From Plasmodium relictum (Eukaryota; Apicomplexa; Aconoidasida; Haemosporida; Plasmodiidae): a stretch of 64,000 nucleotides of DNA. Within the stretch, counting starts at the first letter, position 1; each line of letters begins with the position of its first letter. The position numbers and the translations under genes are program-made. Of this stretch, positions 45,088 to 58,021 are shown piece by piece. Location of the stretch: the NCBI RefSeq assembly GCF_900005765.1, contig NC_041692.1, forward strand, positions 1,054,001-1,118,000, written 5' to 3'. Under the pieces are notes generated by a model, which was not told where the DNA came from, ran no database searches, and saw only the letters and a program-made list of their open reading frames with translations.

Positions 45088-47542
45088 TTACTCTTCTGAT
45101 AACCATTTGGCAAAAGCTTTTAACCGTTCATTATTTTTCAAATAATCATCTGATTCATTTTTTTTCATCCATCTGTATTAATAAATAAATAAAATATAAA
45201 ATAAGTAAAAAATTCATACATATCAATATATATTATTTCTTTTTTTTTTTTTTTTTAATTTACTCATTAAAATAATGAAATTCAAATATATCCGAATGGT
45301 ATATATATTCAAAAGCATTACATAATTTATCTGATCCATATACATTATTTTTTACATTATTAGTTAAAAATTGTTTTTTTGAAAAATTTAATATTAGGTC
45401 ATATATTGTTTCATAATATAATTGATCATCTAGAAGAAAAGAAGAAAATAATAAATCTAATTTAGTATTATCAAAACTTTCTATCCATGTGTTTTTGTCA
45501 AAATTAATATTATTAATGAACTCCCAAAAAACAGGGAAAAAAGAAATTATAACATCTAGATCGGTGTAATTTAAAGAGAGTCTAAAACTTTTCATTTCTA
45601 AAATTTTGTGGCTCATATATTGAGGTTTTTCAATAGCTTCTTTGCATAATATAGATATTTCTTTTACAAAAGAACTTTTTTCTTTTTCCTCATTTACATT
45701 AGTGAAGTGATTGCTTATATCATCAAGGTTCTTAAAATCGTTATTTAACTCATCTTCTTTGTAACTTATGCTATCATCACTTATTGTCTTATTGCTTTTA
45801 GAAATAGAATAGTCTGAATTACCACTTTCTTCATGTGAATCATTTTCCGAAGAGGATGAAGGAATTTTTATGCTTATATAATTTTGTAAATTACCAATTA
45901 ATGAAAATAATCTTAATTGATCATCTGAATATTTTGTCTTTACTATATAATTATTTAATTCAAATGGTTCAGAATTTAAAATATTATAATTATTTTTTTC
46001 TTGGTTTGCATCATTTTCTTTATTTAGTGGATAATGCTCTTGAAAATTTGATTGACTATTTTTATTATCACTGTCTTCTCTTTTCCTATTTATATTTAAA
46101 ATTTCCTTATTTTTTTTTGGTTTAATTTTTTCTTTTAAATATTTATAAACACTTAATCTCATATACTTATTTATTTTAATGTCACAAGGTATATTCATGT
46201 TTTTCCCTATTACACAACATTCATCAATAAAAACATTGTCATTTATAATAACATTTTCACTTATATATGAACTTAAAATAACTACATTGTCTTTTATTAT
46301 AGAATTTTTTCCTATAATACTATTCACAATTTTTACATTTTTTCCTATTTTACAATTCTTTCCTATTACTGAATTTTCAATAGTTGAATTTTCTAATATT
46401 TCACTATAACTTTCAATTAATACTATTTTTAGTAGTTTACATGAATGATCAATAACAGCACTTTTTGATCTGTACACACCTGGCTCATTAAAAATAAGCT
46501 TTGGAAATTCAGGTAGAAGATAATTAGCATTTGAAAGAAATGGATGAACATTTTTTTCTATTAACGTCTTAAAGAATTTAAAGTAAATTCTAAAATCTGA
46601 TAAGGTAGTTATTATGTTATTACATTCTGTGTAGTTATAATCGTCGTTTAATTCGTGTACGTATATTTCTTCTATTTTTATTTCTTGATTTAATATATTA
46701 TAAATAAAATCTTTACGCATACACTGATAATCAAAATTATCTTCGAATAATTTGAAAACTTGAGGTGTGATAATAAAAATGTTAGGTAAAACTAAATCAT
46801 AAGCAATTCTTATGGAATTAGTTGACGTATTTAAATTATAAGAATTATTAGTGTATTCCTTGTTATTTGTCTTTAAATTTTTTTCTTGATTTTTTGTATT
46901 TTTTTTCTCTTTACTATTTATTTCATCCAATATTTCTTTGGATAAAATTAAATTATTTTTGTTTTTTAAAGGTTTAAATAATAAAAGTTTGAAAGTGAAG
47001 TTATCATAAGCAATTACAAAATCATCATTAAATGATCTATTTTCATATGTACAGTGAGATAATATAAGGGTCATTATCTGATTTTTGCATTTTTCTTTAT
47101 TCGTAAAATGAGCCTTAATGATTTCTTTTATATTAGCTACAGGAACGGTGTCAGAAAGTAATAATAAAATATCATCATATATCTCTACACATTTTTTAAA
47201 ATCTCTTAATGCATCTCCCAATGTTTTTATTTTTTTATTCATTTTAATTACTTCAATATCTAAATCATTATATTTTTTTTTTTTCTTCTGAAACTTTTCA
47301 ATATAGTTTAGCAACTCCTTTTCATGATGAGTTACAACTATATATATTTTTTTTATATTATTTTGTCTGAAAAAGTGTAATTGAAAATCAATTAAGTAAA
47401 CTCCATTTAAGGGCAAAAAAAATCTTAAACTTTCAGTAGTTATCGGCTCATATATTTCATCAAAATTATTTTCAATTAATAAGCCTATCAAATTTTGCTT
47501 TTCTTCTCCATAACAAATGTTAAAATCAATTTCCTTTTTCAT
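45088..47542 (-). CDS. Translation initiation factor eIF2B subunit epsilon
   Basis: Two exons, 45264-47542 and 45088-45172 (minus), phase-matched via GTAAAT and a TACAG acceptor; 787 residues. It is the catalytic subunit of the exchange factor that reloads eIF2 with GTP. Seen: an N-terminal nucleotidyltransferase-like fold ('LNGVYLIDFQLHFFRQNNIK'), a left-handed beta helix at about 350-450 ('SAVIDHSCKLLKIVLIESYS', 'SIIGKNSIIKDNVVI') and a C-terminal W2/HEAT domain. The short second exon supplies the acidic-aromatic end 'WMKKNESDDYLKNNERLKAF' plus 'AKWLSEE', the motif that contacts eIF2-beta; without it the gene would look truncated. An Asn/Ser-rich insert (about 480-600) separates the beta helix from W2. 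Confidence 0.93.
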
Positions 47543-48568
47543 TTTTATGAAAATTTGTACTTTATTAAGATTAATATTTGTTTGCGTTTATCTATATTTA
47601 TATTTATTATTGACCTATTTTTATTTATTTTATTTTTTTGTAGATACTATTATTACTTTGAATTATTATACTTTATATTTTTTTTATTTTTAATATTACT
47701 TTTTTTTATATTTTTGTTCTTAATAGTTATATGCATGAATATTTTAATAACGAAAATGTTTCTTTTAGTAGAATCCTTTCATTATTTATTTTTTATAATT
47801 TTAAAAAAATTGTAAAAACATATATATCAAATAATGCTTATATCAAAAAAAAAAAAAAAAATAAAATAATAAAAAATATCTATTATTAATACATATTTAA
47901 AATAAAGGATGCAATGGAATATATCGCAAAAAAATTAATATAATAAAAAAATTAAAATTTATTCAATATAAAATTTGTCAAAAATAGTTTGAAAAGAGTA
48001 ACAAAAATCAATTAATTTAAAAAAAATTGTAAAATAAAATTTAATTATAAGGAAATTATCTATCATTATTTTAAAAAAAAACATCAATAATGTTTCGAAG
48101 AAAAATAAAAAAAATAATAAAATGTTTGTTTTATATATATATAAGTACTTATCAAGAATAAGTTAAATTGTATGCTAATATATATTCAAAAATAAATGTA
48201 TAGTAAAATTAAAAAATGAAATGTTAAAGTGTAAATGTATATAATACATAGATGTGAATTAAAAAAGAATAAAATAAATGTATCCAGTAAAAAAAAATTA
48301 CAAAAAATTTTAAGAAAAAATATATTTTTTTTCATTTTACATAGTCTTAATTTAAACATAGTTCACGGATGGTAACTTTTCTAAAAAACAATGAGGAAAA
48401 AAAATTTCCATTTTTAAAACTAATAACATAAAAAAAATATATATATATATATATATATATTTTCAATAACTAAATTATATCAGTAACATAAATTATAATG
48501 CTATAATCATATTATAATAATTTAATATTGTTAGTAATATAATAATGATTTTTTTTTTCTTAATGAAC
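47543..48568. other. Intergenic between two minus-strand genes
   Basis: Promoter side of eIF2B-epsilon and 3' flank of the CX9C gene; A+T noise with (TA)n near 48438-48460. Confidence 0.55.
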
Positions 48569-49215
48569 TTATTTATTTTTTGTTTTTTGTAAATTTTGAA
48601 ACCAAATTGGATCCCTCATCCATGTAGGTTTGTTTATAATATGAGGAATATTTTTCATAGCTGGTGTATCTTCTTTTATATAATCATATAATTTATTCCG
48701 ACAATTTTCTAATTCTAAATCTAGTTTTTTACACAATTGTAATTGTTCCATTTCTTCTCTAAAAAAAAAAAAAAAATTAATATACACATATAAATGAATA
48801 TATATAATTTATATTAATCAAGAAAAAGGAAATAATAAAATTAATAAAATAAGCATATATTTGTACTTTAAAATATGTAATTCATAATTTATATTTCTAA
48901 AGTTATTAATATTTTAAATATTATTATTTGTTTATATAATTATTTTTTTTTTTTTATAATCTTTTTTTACTCGTTTAAATATGCACATTCATAACGATAT
49001 TGTTTTGCTACATTGTAGCAATACCAATCTTCATTTTCATTGTTTGAATCTAATATTTTATTAGTATAAAAATCAACTGCTTTTTTATTAGCCAAATGCC
49101 TTCTTGTTGTTATTCCCATAAGTAGAATCATGTTAAAAAAAAAGCATCCATATACAACTTTCGCAGTTCTACCTAATTCCCTCCAACCCTTTTTTATTTT
49201 ATCATATTTAAACAT
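48569..49215 (-). CDS. Small membrane protein with CX10C/CX9C twin-cysteine pattern
   Basis: Two exons, 48971-49215 and 48569-48758 (minus), phase-matched via GTAAAA and a poly-pyrimidine TTTAG acceptor; 144 residues. A basic start 'MFKYDKIKKGWRELGRTAKV' leads one membrane helix (about 21-36, 'VYGCFFFNMILLMGI'). Then come Cys66 and Cys77 (CX10C) and Cys91 and Cys101 (CX9C) on predicted helices, and a Trp/Pro-rich tail 'NKPTWMRDPIWFQNLQ'. Twin CX9C helices are the mark of CHCH proteins folded in the mitochondrial intermembrane space; one spacing is 10 instead of 9. I infer a mitochondrial inner-membrane protein facing the intermembrane space, perhaps a respiratory complex or assembly subunit. 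I cannot name an orthologue. Confidence 0.75.
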
Positions 49216-49901
49216 ATTGTCTTCTTTTTAACAATTTTCTTATAAATATAGATTATAAATTTAAAAAATTACACATATAATTGATTTTTAGACTTTATAT
49301 TCTTTACACAACTCATATTAAAATAATTGTATAACCTCAAAAAACAAAAATTATCATTTTTTTAAAGACAAAATTTTTTTAAAATAAAGAAAAAAAATTA
49401 GAATTGTTTTCAAGGAAGTTTTTTGAATAATTTCTCTTTTTTTTTTCCCTTCAAAATATTAAAAAAAATTTAATTTTTTTTTTTTTTTTTGTATCCATTT
49501 AATATTTAAAATTATTTTTTACTGTATTTTTTTTTTAATAATATACTTTTTTATATATGAAATTCATAAAATAAATTTCAATTAAATTACATATAAATTA
49601 TAGTTTAAGCTTTTATTTAGTTTTTTTATATGTATAATAAATATTTTTTTTTTTTTAAATGTATATTTATATTTATTTTATAATTTTAGTAAATATTGTA
49701 AAAATTCATATACTATTAAATTATTTTTTTAGTAATTAAATTTCTGCTATTATGAATTTTGAAATACATTAAAATTTTGCTTCTATAATGTATATTATTT
49801 AGTGTTTAGTTTTTTTTTTTTTTTTTTTTATGTTTGTATGTATGTATATATAAGCAAATATCTTTTTTTTATAAAAAAAAAAATAAAATAAAAAGAATAA
49901 G
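49216..49901. other. Divergent spacer before PIGO
   Basis: 5' flanks of the CX9C gene (-) and PIGO (+), with long poly-T runs near 49470-49490 and 49811-49829. No element recognised. Confidence 0.5.
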
Positions 49902-52900
49902 ATGAAAAATAATATATATGGTAACATTTTGACTAATCATAAGATAATATTTTCTGTTATTTTATTATTAAATTTATTAATATTTTTTTCCTTTATTAAT
50001 GGTTTTTTATATCCAAGGCAAGGAATAACAAATAAATCAGAAGACCTTGAAGTATTTTGTAGAAAGGTGTTTGGAGATGATTATGTAGAATCCTTAAAAA
50101 AAAAAAATTCATTCTCCATTATTAATGCACCATATGATAGAATAGTCTTATTATTAATAGATTCTTTAAGATTTGATTTTATGCTTTATGATCCAAATTA
50201 TAAAAAAGAAGAAAGAGAGAATGAAGATAAAGATGAAAATGGAAATAAAAAAGATAAAAAAAATGAATTATACGGAGAGAAATTGTTTTTAAATAATATG
50301 ATGAATTTACATCATATTTTAAAAAAGGAAAAAAAAAATTCTTTATTATTTCGGTTTGAAGCTGATCCACCAACTATTACCACTTCAAGATTAAAATCCA
50401 TTTTGATAGGATCAGTTCCAAATTATATGGACATTAATGAAAATTTTAACCCTAGTTCCAATATTCAAGATAATTTTTTTGAACAGCTACATAGAAACAA
50501 GAAAAACACTATAGTTATTGGTGATGACACCATCACACGCTTAAGCAGAAATTTTAAAAAAGAATTAGTTTATGAAAGTTTTAATATTTTTGATTTTTAT
50601 TCTTTAGATATAGCTTCAAAAAAACATTTTTACGAAGAATATGTTTTAGATTATTGGGATTTAATTTATATTCATGTTTTAGCTGTTGATCACGCTGGCC
50701 ATGTAGAGGGACCTAATTCTAAATCAATGAGTAACATTTTAAAGGATTTTGATATGTTTATATACGATATTATTAATAAAATAAAATTAGAAAAAGAAAA
50801 AAGGACTTTATTTTTAGTAATAGGAGATCATGGACAAATGGATTCTGGGGATCATGGTGGTAGTAGTACAGATGAAACAGAAAGTGCTTTATTTGCATAT
50901 TCTCCAATGGATTTTATTTCTTTAAATAAAAATATAAATCAGAACAATTTTATTTTATATGACAATGACTCAGCAAAAAACCATTTTCTTACTAATAATA
51001 GTCAAATAAACATAGAAGGTTATAAAAAATATCATTCATTTTTAAATAATATAAATAAAAATGACACTTATTATTATAATATTAAACATACAAAACAATT
51101 AAACTTAATTAGCACTCTATCTTTGTTAATAGGATCAACTTTACCCTTCTGCAATATAGGGAATGTTATTTTAGATATGATTCCTGTTGCATATATAAAT
51201 AAACATTCTAAATTAAAAAAAAAAGAAAACAAAGAAAGCAAGGTGGATATCAATACTAATGAAAATTTTAAAAATAACACAAATAATAAAAATGATGATT
51301 TAGATAGCCACTCTAATTTATATTACGATTTATTAAATTTACATTATATAGCAGAATTAAATTATGCTAACTTATGGCAAATAAATAGATATTTAAATTT
51401 TTATGAAAAAAAATATAGAGTATTAAAAAATAAGGATTATTTTTTTATTAAAAGTACGTGGACAAAAATAGAAGAAGAGAAATCTCATTTTTTTATAGCT
51501 TATAAAAATTTTGTTGACGATGAAACAATATTAAGAAAAGAACAAATCGCATATATAGAATATATAAATAAAATGAGAAATTTAATGGATTTTACTCAAA
51601 AATATTTTTATTCCATATTTTTTATGAAAAATCGTTCTTTTTTAATTTTATGTTTTTTTATAATCACTTATTTTTTAATAATATTTAAAATTTTATATTA
51701 TCATTCGAAATTGAATTATTACCACAATACAATTACAAAGAGTAATTATTCTTTTATAATACAACTATTTGTCTTATTATTACCATTTAATTCTTTTAAT
51801 AAAAATATATATTTATTACTGTTTTCATGTGCATTTCTTTTATATTTTGTTACTCATATTTTATCAAAAAATAAATATAAAGATTTTTATATGTTCTTCA
51901 ATTACGCAAAGATAAGTATAATGTTTAACAATAGTTTCATATATGAAGAAGAAACAAAAGAAAATAAAAAAATAAAGAAACAAGATAATAAGGGTATTAC
52001 GCACAATGATAAAAAAAGAAGTATTAACGAAAATAACAATAATAAATTTCAGAATTTTATAAACTTAATAGTGAAATACTTAAATAAAATAGGAACAAAA
52101 AATACCTTATATAATGAAAACATAGAATACAAAGTAAATGACCATAAGGAGAGTAAAACTTATATATTTTATAATATATATAATATTCTAAAATTATTTT
52201 ACATATTTAAAAGTAAATTTGCCCTTATATTGATAAATAACATGTTTTTTGTATTCGTTATTATATGGAGTTTATCTTTAGTATCTTTTAATTATATAGA
52301 CAAGGAAATATACTACATTCACTATATTTTATTTATGTACGTAGTTTTTTGTTTATTTAAATATAAAAACAAGTTTTCTTTTAATTTTATTAGGTAAAAA
52401 TACATTATATATATAAAAAAAAAAAAAAAAAGAAAAAAAGAAAATAAAATGAACAATTTTTAACATATATATCATAATCATTTATTTTTTTATGAATATA
52501 TTTTTTTTTTTTCAGAGGATGCCCCTTGCTAATTATTTTAACACTTAATACAATATTTAATTTTACTCCTGATTTTTTGGATCATAATATTGAAAAAAAA
52601 TTTCTAAATAAATTAATGTTAAAAATAGTATTACCCGTTTCTTTTTATTTTTTAAGTTTAATATTAATAAACAGTGGTATAAATAAATTATTACAGAAAA
52701 AAATTAAATATATGGTAATGCAAATATGGACATTGCAATTTGTTCTTGTTTTTTTATTTCTACTTAAAATAAATGAATATATGGATTTTTTAATTCCTCC
52801 ATTTATTTATATTTTGACTTTTTCAATTTTTATATTTATTATATTAAGAAAGAATAGTATAATAGAAAAAAAGAAGCTACCCGGAGATATTCAAAAACTA

Positions 52901-53665
52901 TATGAGGTTTCTATTAGTTTATTTATAATTCTTTTTTCATCAATTCAATTATCTATTATTATCTATAGTAATACAAATTTAAGTGTATTGTTTCTCTTTT
53001 ATATAACATTGATATTTTTTTATTTCTTTTTTTTAAGTATTAACAGTTCAGAAAATAATGAAGACAATAATATTGTAATTAATTGGATTAATGAACATGG
53101 AGATATCAAAATGTTTAACATAGAAAATAAAAATAAGAATATTAAAACATATCATATAAATACATCAATTAAGGAAAAATTTTCTCTCAAACTTGAAGAA
53201 GAAAAAAATAATATATTGAATAAATGCAATTTAGTAAATCAAACAGATATAACGCAAATGCAAATTTTTAAGTTAATTAAAAACTTCTCATTCTATTTAA
53301 TTAATGAGACTGATTTTCATATATTATCCTCAGTACTTTTAAAATATTCTTTTTTTATAACTGGCCACAAATTTATTTTTAACAAATTGCCTATCAATTC
53401 AGCTTATGTAGGGTTAAATAAGTATGTATGGCCAATAAGCCAGTTTTATTTGTTTAATCATATTTTCTTTCCTTTTGTATTTTCACTTTTTTTCGTTGTC
53501 TATATTTATAATTTGAGAAAAATCAAAATTATGCTTTTATTTAAAGAGTTGGATTTTTATAATTTTTATCTTTATCCACTAATTAATTTTTTGTTTAAGT
53601 AAGTGAAATATTGAAATCACAAAAAAAAATAAAAATGCTACACATATGTTTAAATATTTAAATAA

Positions 53666-53696
<31 letters not shown>

Positions 53697-53973
53697 TTTT
53701 TAGAATTCTCTTTTTATTTTCTTCCAAGTTTATTTTTTCTTTATGTGCATCATTTTATTTAGACCTTCACATTATGGTAAATAATTTAAAGAAAAAAAAA
53801 ATAAAAAAAAATAAAAAATTGATAACATATAATTACGTACATTTTTTATGAATTTTTTTCAGCTTTACGATTATTTCCTACCAAATTTTTTTTATTTAAC
53901 AGTTATTAACATCCTTTTTATATCATTTTGTTTATTGATATTGTCAATAACTAAAAATATTCTCTTAAGATAA
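49902..53973 (+). CDS. PIGO: GPI ethanolamine phosphate transferase 3
   Basis: Four exons, 49902-52393, 52516-53598, 53704-53776 and 53863-53973, all phase-matched; 1252 residues. Adds ethanolamine phosphate to the third mannose of the GPI precursor in the ER lumen, the group later joined to proteins. An N-terminal signal anchor ('HKIIFSVILLLNLLIFFSFI') precedes an alkaline-phosphatase-like domain with 'VLLLIDSLRFDFM' (about 85), 'HVLAVDHAGHVEGPNSKSM' (about 259) and 'VIGDHGQMDSGDHGG' (about 305-319). These Asp and His residues bind the metal ions. Many membrane helices fill the C-terminal half, including both small last exons. Donors are GTAAAA, GTAAGT and GTAAAT. GPI-anchored surface proteins are abundant in Plasmodium, so this gene should be needed in blood stages. 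Confidence 0.95.
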
Positions 53974-54383
53974 TTTTTAGTTTTTAGGATAAAAAATATT
54001 GTTCATCATATTTTCTTTTTTAAAAGGATTCCATTTCCTGTCCTTAAGAAAAAAAAAAAATTATGAAAATTAAATTAAAATATAATTTTGTAGAAACTTT
54101 TGTTTTCTAGCTTATAATTTTAATAGTATGTTTTTTTTTTTTTTTTTTTTTTTTATGTTTAAATTATATTTAAATTGTATTTGTCTTTTTATTTATACAC
54201 TCTTTTATTTATATTATTACTTTTTTAATGTTTTATGTTTTTATTTTTTGCTTTATATTAAAAATTATTTAAATGTTTGAATTTTCTTTTTTTCAATATA
54301 TATATATATATAAATTGTATTCATATTTTATGTACCGTTCTTACATTTCTATATTAATATTTTACTTTTTTTTTTTTTTATAA
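53974..54383. other. Spacer between convergent genes
   Basis: 3' flanks of PIGO and the SET gene with a 22-base poly-T at about 54131-54154. Nothing coding. Confidence 0.6.
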
Positions 54384-55010
54384 TTATTTTTTTTTTTCTT
54401 TTTTCTTTTTTATGTTACACATATAATATATGCATACATTCCACCAGGATTCTCCATATGAAATAAAAATTTCTTCATTTTTTTGTATGTCCTGTTGAGC
54501 ATAGAATATCATAATTTTATTGCAAGTAACTGTTTCCTAAGATATGAAAAGATATATTTAAAAAAATAAAAATAATAATAAATAAAAAAGATTGTATATG
54601 TTTACTTTTTTTTGAGTAATAGGAAAAATTTGAACAAATGCATTAGGTGTACTAGAATGATTATATAGCATTCCATGCCCTAACGGCAAAAGTTTATAAT
54701 TTGTTGTTTCCTTTTTTTTTGTTAAAATATCAACTATTTTCTTATTTATATTTTCTTGTTCACTTTCAAATAAGCAATCTACTAATATTTTTGGTATTTG
54801 CTCATTTTCTATTTCAATTGTAGGACATACTTCAATTACTTCATTTTTTTTTATTATGTCTAATGAAAAAACTCCTAGGCCATTATAAATAGAATTACCA
54901 ATATATATCTTCTTATATATATCATTATAATTGATATTTTCCTTCTTTAAAATATTTTTTAGGGCATTTTTAGCAAAATAATTGTGAAAACTTCTTTTAA
55001 TGATAATCAT
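54384..55010 (-). CDS. Small SET-domain protein
   Basis: Two exons, 54606-55010 and 54384-54536 (minus), phase 0 via GTAAAC and a CTTAG acceptor; 185 residues. It is almost all SET domain: 'NGLGVFSLDIIKKNEVIEVC' at the start, 'LPLGHGMLYNHSSTPNAFVQ' (the Asn-His cofactor motif) in the middle, and 'QDIQKNEEIFISYGESWW' in exon 2, matching the family's 'GEELFISYG..YW'. SET enzymes transfer methyl from S-adenosylmethionine to lysines; such stand-alone small members resemble bacterial and organelle forms more than histone enzymes with pre-SET domains. The basic start 'MIIIKRSFHNYFAKNALKN' could be a targeting signal. The end is a Lys run. Confidence 0.87.
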
Positions 55011-55679
55011 TCATAAAATAATTTTTTAACGTTGTAAAAAAAAAAAAATGAACTATATACTTTACTACTCAAGAATATATTTTTTTAAGCAGTACATACC
55101 AAATGTTTTAACTCATATTAAAGTTGAAATTTTTGTATATCATATATATACAATTATAATGAAATAATAATTATATATTTTCGACAATTTTTTAATATTA
55201 TACTTCTAATCATCACTAAAAAAATATCAACTTATTTTACAAATATTTCATATTTTTTAACTTTAAATTTATATAAGAAAAAAAAAAAAAAATTAAAAAT
55301 TAAAACTTAATTGTCGCAATATATTTCAAAATGTATAACTTTATTAGTAAATATGAATTACACTTTAAGTATATACATTTAATTAATAAATTTTTTAAAA
55401 AATTAAATCATATAATTAAAATATCAATTTCTCTAAATATATATATATATTATTTAAATCCTTTTAATAGTAAAAGTACACATACATGTATACATAATAA
55501 ATATAGATGCAAATTAAAAAAAAAAAAGAGAAAAAAGGAAATAAAAGAAAAGTATCCAAAATATAGAAAACATTTTTATTCATATATTTTCATTTAATAC
55601 AAATCATTATTATTGATCTAAACTAAAATTATAAATTTAATTAAAAAAAAAGAAAATAATGTATATATTTTAAAAAAAA
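55011..55679. other. Spacer between SET and Rab GGTase genes
   Basis: 5' flank of the SET gene and 3' flank of the Rab GGTase gene, both minus strand. One uncertain plus-strand frame (55331-55597) is listed separately. Confidence 0.5.
55331..55597 (+). CDS. Uncertain 88-residue basic ORF
   Basis: ATG to TAA with 'MYNFISKYELHFKYIHLINK' at the start and a Lys-rich second half including 'HTCIHNKYRCKLKKKK' and 'EKYPKYRKHFYSYIFI'. The Cys-His-Arg content in the middle is higher than in typical noise frames, and a small organelle ribosomal protein is imaginable, but no family is recognised and chance is quite possible. Confidence 0.2.
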   Translation: MYNFISKYELHFKYIHLINKFFKKLNHIIKISISLNIYIYYLNPFNSKSTHTCIHNKYRCKLKKKKRKKEIKEKYPKYRKHFYSYIFI

Positions 55680-57441
55680 TTATCCAAGCATATGAACAGG
55701 CATTGCAAAAGATTCATGAACATTTTCTAAATTACTTAGACTTTCCTCTAAGTGCTTGGGAATTAAAGAATTATCAAAAAATATATATTTTTTTTTTCTT
55801 TTTTTCTTATAATAAACATTATAATAAATAAGAGACAAAGCACATATTGAAAAAAAACTGTGAAATTGATCTGTTTCTCTGTAAATCAAATTTTCATTTT
55901 CAAAATAATTAAAATTTTGGTTTTTTAGATTGTTTTCATTTTGTTCAATTCTTGAAAATCCTCCTTTATTTTTATCTTGACATTTCAAAATAAAATTTAT
56001 CAGTATATTTACATTAAATAATTTTCTAAGATCTTTTTTCATAGCAACTAAACTACTCAAAACCCACCATGCATAGCAAACGTCATGATCTTTTCCCACC
56101 CTTCCATTAATTCCATAGTTCTCATATCTATCACATAACCACCTAAAAAATATAAAAAATTAAGTGAATAATAATAAAATAAATAAGAAAATTCTCAAAT
56201 AATTTAAAAATTTACATACGAATATATTTACACAAATAAATTTAATTTATTTAGACAAAAAAAAAAAAAAAAAAAGAAATAATGGCTGAATATAAAGAAT
56301 TTTTGGTAAAATTTTATTAAATATATATAAACCTGATTAATTTTTTTTTGAGAATGGAGTTATATGAAAAATAATTTTTATTATTTTCATCTTTTAATAA
56401 ATTTAATGAATTTATTGCACAAAATGTTGTCCCAGCATGCGACTCGGAGCCTGGATAATTTGAAAATCCTCCATCTAAATTAAAACAGTTGATTATCCAA
56501 TGTATATATTTATCTTTATTATTATATATATTAATCCATATATTTCTTTTCTTTAGTATAAGATTAATGAGATATAAAGAAGATAAAGAACAAAACATAA
56601 AACGCATATCACCATCAAACTGAAATCTTATACTACTCAAAGAAAAATGAAAGAAGCCTCTTTCCTCATCAAGAAGAAAGTATATAAAATTATATATTTC
56701 TAATAATACTTTTGTGCTTATATCATTTTCACTTACTTTATTTAATAAAAATAATATTTGAATAGCACTTAAAGTAGAAATTACATTTGGTTCATATAAA
56801 TACTTTTTATTACATGGAGAAAAACCTCTTATAATAAACTTTTTTACTTTTTTTTTCTTTTTTTCTAATTTGTATTTTTTTTTATTTTCATTGTATATTT
56901 CATCATATGCTTGGCTATTTACTTCACTATTAATTATCTTTTTACTTTCTGGGTACTCAAGTATTGCACAACTATTTGTATTACTATGTTTTTTATTAAT
57001 ATTTTTATTCTTCTCGTCAAAATTTATTTTTAATGAACATAGATCAATTTTTTCATCTTCACTTTTTTTTATTTTTTTAAAATCTACTTTATTAGATTTA
57101 GAATCATTTTCAACTTTATTCATTAATTTATCAATATCTTTATCCGAAAAAAAATATTTTTCTTTTTTCATATTATAAATGTACTTTTCTTTTATTTTTT
57201 TTGTTTGCAAGCATTGCATTACTAATAGATAAATGATTTCTATTATTTCTTTTTCTAGTATTTCATCTAATTTTTTTCTATTTTTATTTACTATCAAAAG
57301 ACCACTTAGAACCCAAAATATCCCACTAAGAAAAAAGGATTCATACTTATTAGATAATTTTTTTACATTTGATTTATTTGATAATTTTTCAATTATCGTA
57401 TTTAAAAAGTATTTTTCATGTAAATTTAAATGTAGTTCCAT
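55680..57441 (-). CDS. Rab geranylgeranyltransferase (type II) subunit beta
   Basis: Two exons, 56333-57441 and 55680-56142 (minus), phase-matched through a GTTTAT donor and TTTAG acceptor; 523 residues against about 330 in human. The beta subunit holds the catalytic zinc and adds geranylgeranyl groups to Rab GTPases for membrane traffic. Seen: '[14 protein letters not shown]' (human 'LRMSGIYWGL'), '[14 protein letters not shown]', '[20 protein letters not shown]', then '[18 protein letters not shown]' with the zinc Asp and Cys, '[13 protein letters not shown]', and '[14 protein letters not shown]' with the zinc His. The 'PGSESHAG' and 'DVCY.WWVL' motifs point to type II over farnesyl or type I enzymes. 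About 110 Lys/Asn-rich residues are inserted after the second helix. Confidence 0.93.
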
Positions 57442-57537
57442 TATTTAAAACATATAAAATTTAACATAAGGGAAAAAAAAAAAAAAAATAAAAAAAATAT
57501 AAATAAAATAATAATAGAAATAATATTAAAAAACAGT

Positions 57538-58021
57538 TTAAAAAATGTAAAGTATGTCATAGGTCAATGTCCAGAACAAAATAAAAGACTAAAAAAAAAA
57601 AAAAAAAATTTAAGTATTTAATATTTCAAATATTTAATATAAATATTTTAATTAAAATATGTTAAAAATATATGAATAAATATATATATATATTTACTAT
57701 TAATCCACTGAAGATATCCCCATATAAAACATCTGATTTTTTCAAAAAAAATGAATTAAAATTACTTTTAATATGAAAATATGTCATTAATGTGCCAATA
57801 ATAGTAAACAAAAAAAAAAAAAGAAAACCATATATACCTTGAATTCCTAATATCCCAACAGTAATTCCACTTATTATTCCATAAAATTGTTTACTTAATA
57901 TTAATGAATTTTGATTATGTTTTATTTTATGTTCATCATATTTTTTATCATCTAAGAATTTTAAGTCTAAACTACTCATTAAATTAACTTCATGTTCCTT
58001 ATTATTATTTTTTTTTTCCAT
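57538..58021 (-). CDS. EMC6: EMC6, ER membrane protein complex subunit 6
   Basis: Two exons, 57698-58021 and 57538-57588 (minus), phase 0 via GTAAAT and a long poly-pyrimidine TTTAG; 124 residues (human 110). Read unspliced, the frame runs into a (TA)n tract and loses its last helix; the 16-codon second exon restores 'SFILFWTLTYDILYIF', aligned with human 'TYVLFWTFLYGMVHVY'. The core 'SGITVGILGIQGIYGFLFFF' matches 'AGSGAALGVLGLTGLYGFVF'. EMC6 lies next to EMC3 in the insertase core, which places tail-anchored and multi-helix proteins in the ER membrane. The N-terminal 45 residues are a charged Plasmodium-type extension. The gene ends under 100 bases from the Rab GGTase start, a tight same-strand pair. 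Confidence 0.92.
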
